From CAZGQY01 sp964528035 (lineage in GTDB: Bacteria; Pseudomonadota; Gammaproteobacteria; Methylococcales; UBA1147): a DNA stretch of 15,901 nucleotides. The notes under the pieces are model-generated. The model was not told where the DNA came from, ran no database searches, and was given only the letters and a program-made list of their open reading frames with translations. Positions 15,825 through 15,901 of this stretch are shown one piece after another (within the stretch, counting starts at the first letter, position 1; the number at the start of each line of letters is the position of its first letter). The stretch is from NCBI GenBank assembly GCA_964528035.1, contig CAZGQY010000094.1, positions 1 to 15,901 on the forward strand, given 5' to 3'. Made by a program: the position numbers and the translations under genes.

Positions 15825-15877
15825 TTTCCATATTCCCCTGCGCCCATTCACGGCTAAACGGTTCCCAATAAAAAGGC

Positions 15878-15897
15878 AATATAATACAATATAATAC
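15878..15897 (-). promoter_or_regulatory. Tandem AT-rich repeat near the start of the channel gene
   Basis: The unit AATATAATAC occurs twice in direct succession. On the minus strand this gives two TATTAT hexamers upstream of the channel gene, either of which could be a -10 box; any -35 box would be mostly outside the window. It could also be a simple sequence repeat that alters promoter strength by length change. Confidence 0.3.
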
Positions 15898-15901
15898 AAT
15901 T

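Noticed and set aside
15825..15899. Upstream in-frame ATG extending the channel protein by 25 residues
   Set aside because: The extension has no Shine-Dalgarno sequence and runs through the AT-rich tandem repeat, while ATG 15824 has AGGGG at 10-base spacing.

Overview
The window reads as a chromosomal segment of a Gram-negative bacterium, most likely an aquatic gammaproteobacterium. The pointers are an outer-membrane porin ending in Phe, a PEP-CTERM exported protein, a DUF3391 protein of the HD-GYP type, an HDOD protein, and a moderately AT-rich composition with long AT-rich intergenic gaps. I cannot name the genus. There are no rRNA or tRNA genes, no CRISPR array and no complete insertion sequence.

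Layout. 51-539 (-) is a DUF3391 protein that stops exactly where an HD-GYP domain should begin; the 50 bp beyond it may be a mobile-element end. 824-1006 (+) encodes a tiny membrane protein. 1392-3176 (+) encodes an ammonium transporter with an unusual signal-peptide plus coiled-coil N-terminal extension. 3409-3747 (+) is an unrecognised 112-residue protein whose stop codon abuts a MITE-like inverted-repeat element (about 3748-3961). 4194-5183 and 5189-6850 (+) form a coupled pair: an HDOD protein and a GAF/PP2C (SpoIIE/RsbU-type) phosphatase. A gene-poor 780 bp gap with palindromes follows. Next come a PEP-CTERM gene (7632-8243, -) with a strong terminator and a plausible sigma-54 promoter, then a divergently transcribed BBP2-type porin (8822-9991, +) with its own terminator.

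The right third (10230-15824, -) is the most unusual part. It is a two-gene unit read leftward. The first gene encodes a membrane protein that joins a periplasmic Cache sensor domain to what looks like a complete pentameric ligand-gated ion channel (beta-sandwich ectodomain plus M1-M4). The second, 60 bp downstream, encodes a 1121-residue membrane patatin-like phospholipase in which a von Willebrand factor A (VWA) domain lies between the two halves of the lipase. Charge distribution predicts that the lipase halves are cytosolic and the VWA domain periplasmic, on the same side as the Cache and channel ectodomains. I infer a membrane signalling module in which a small-molecule-sensing channel may control, or be controlled by, a membrane lipase. 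This is a hypothesis from architecture and gene order, not a demonstrated system.
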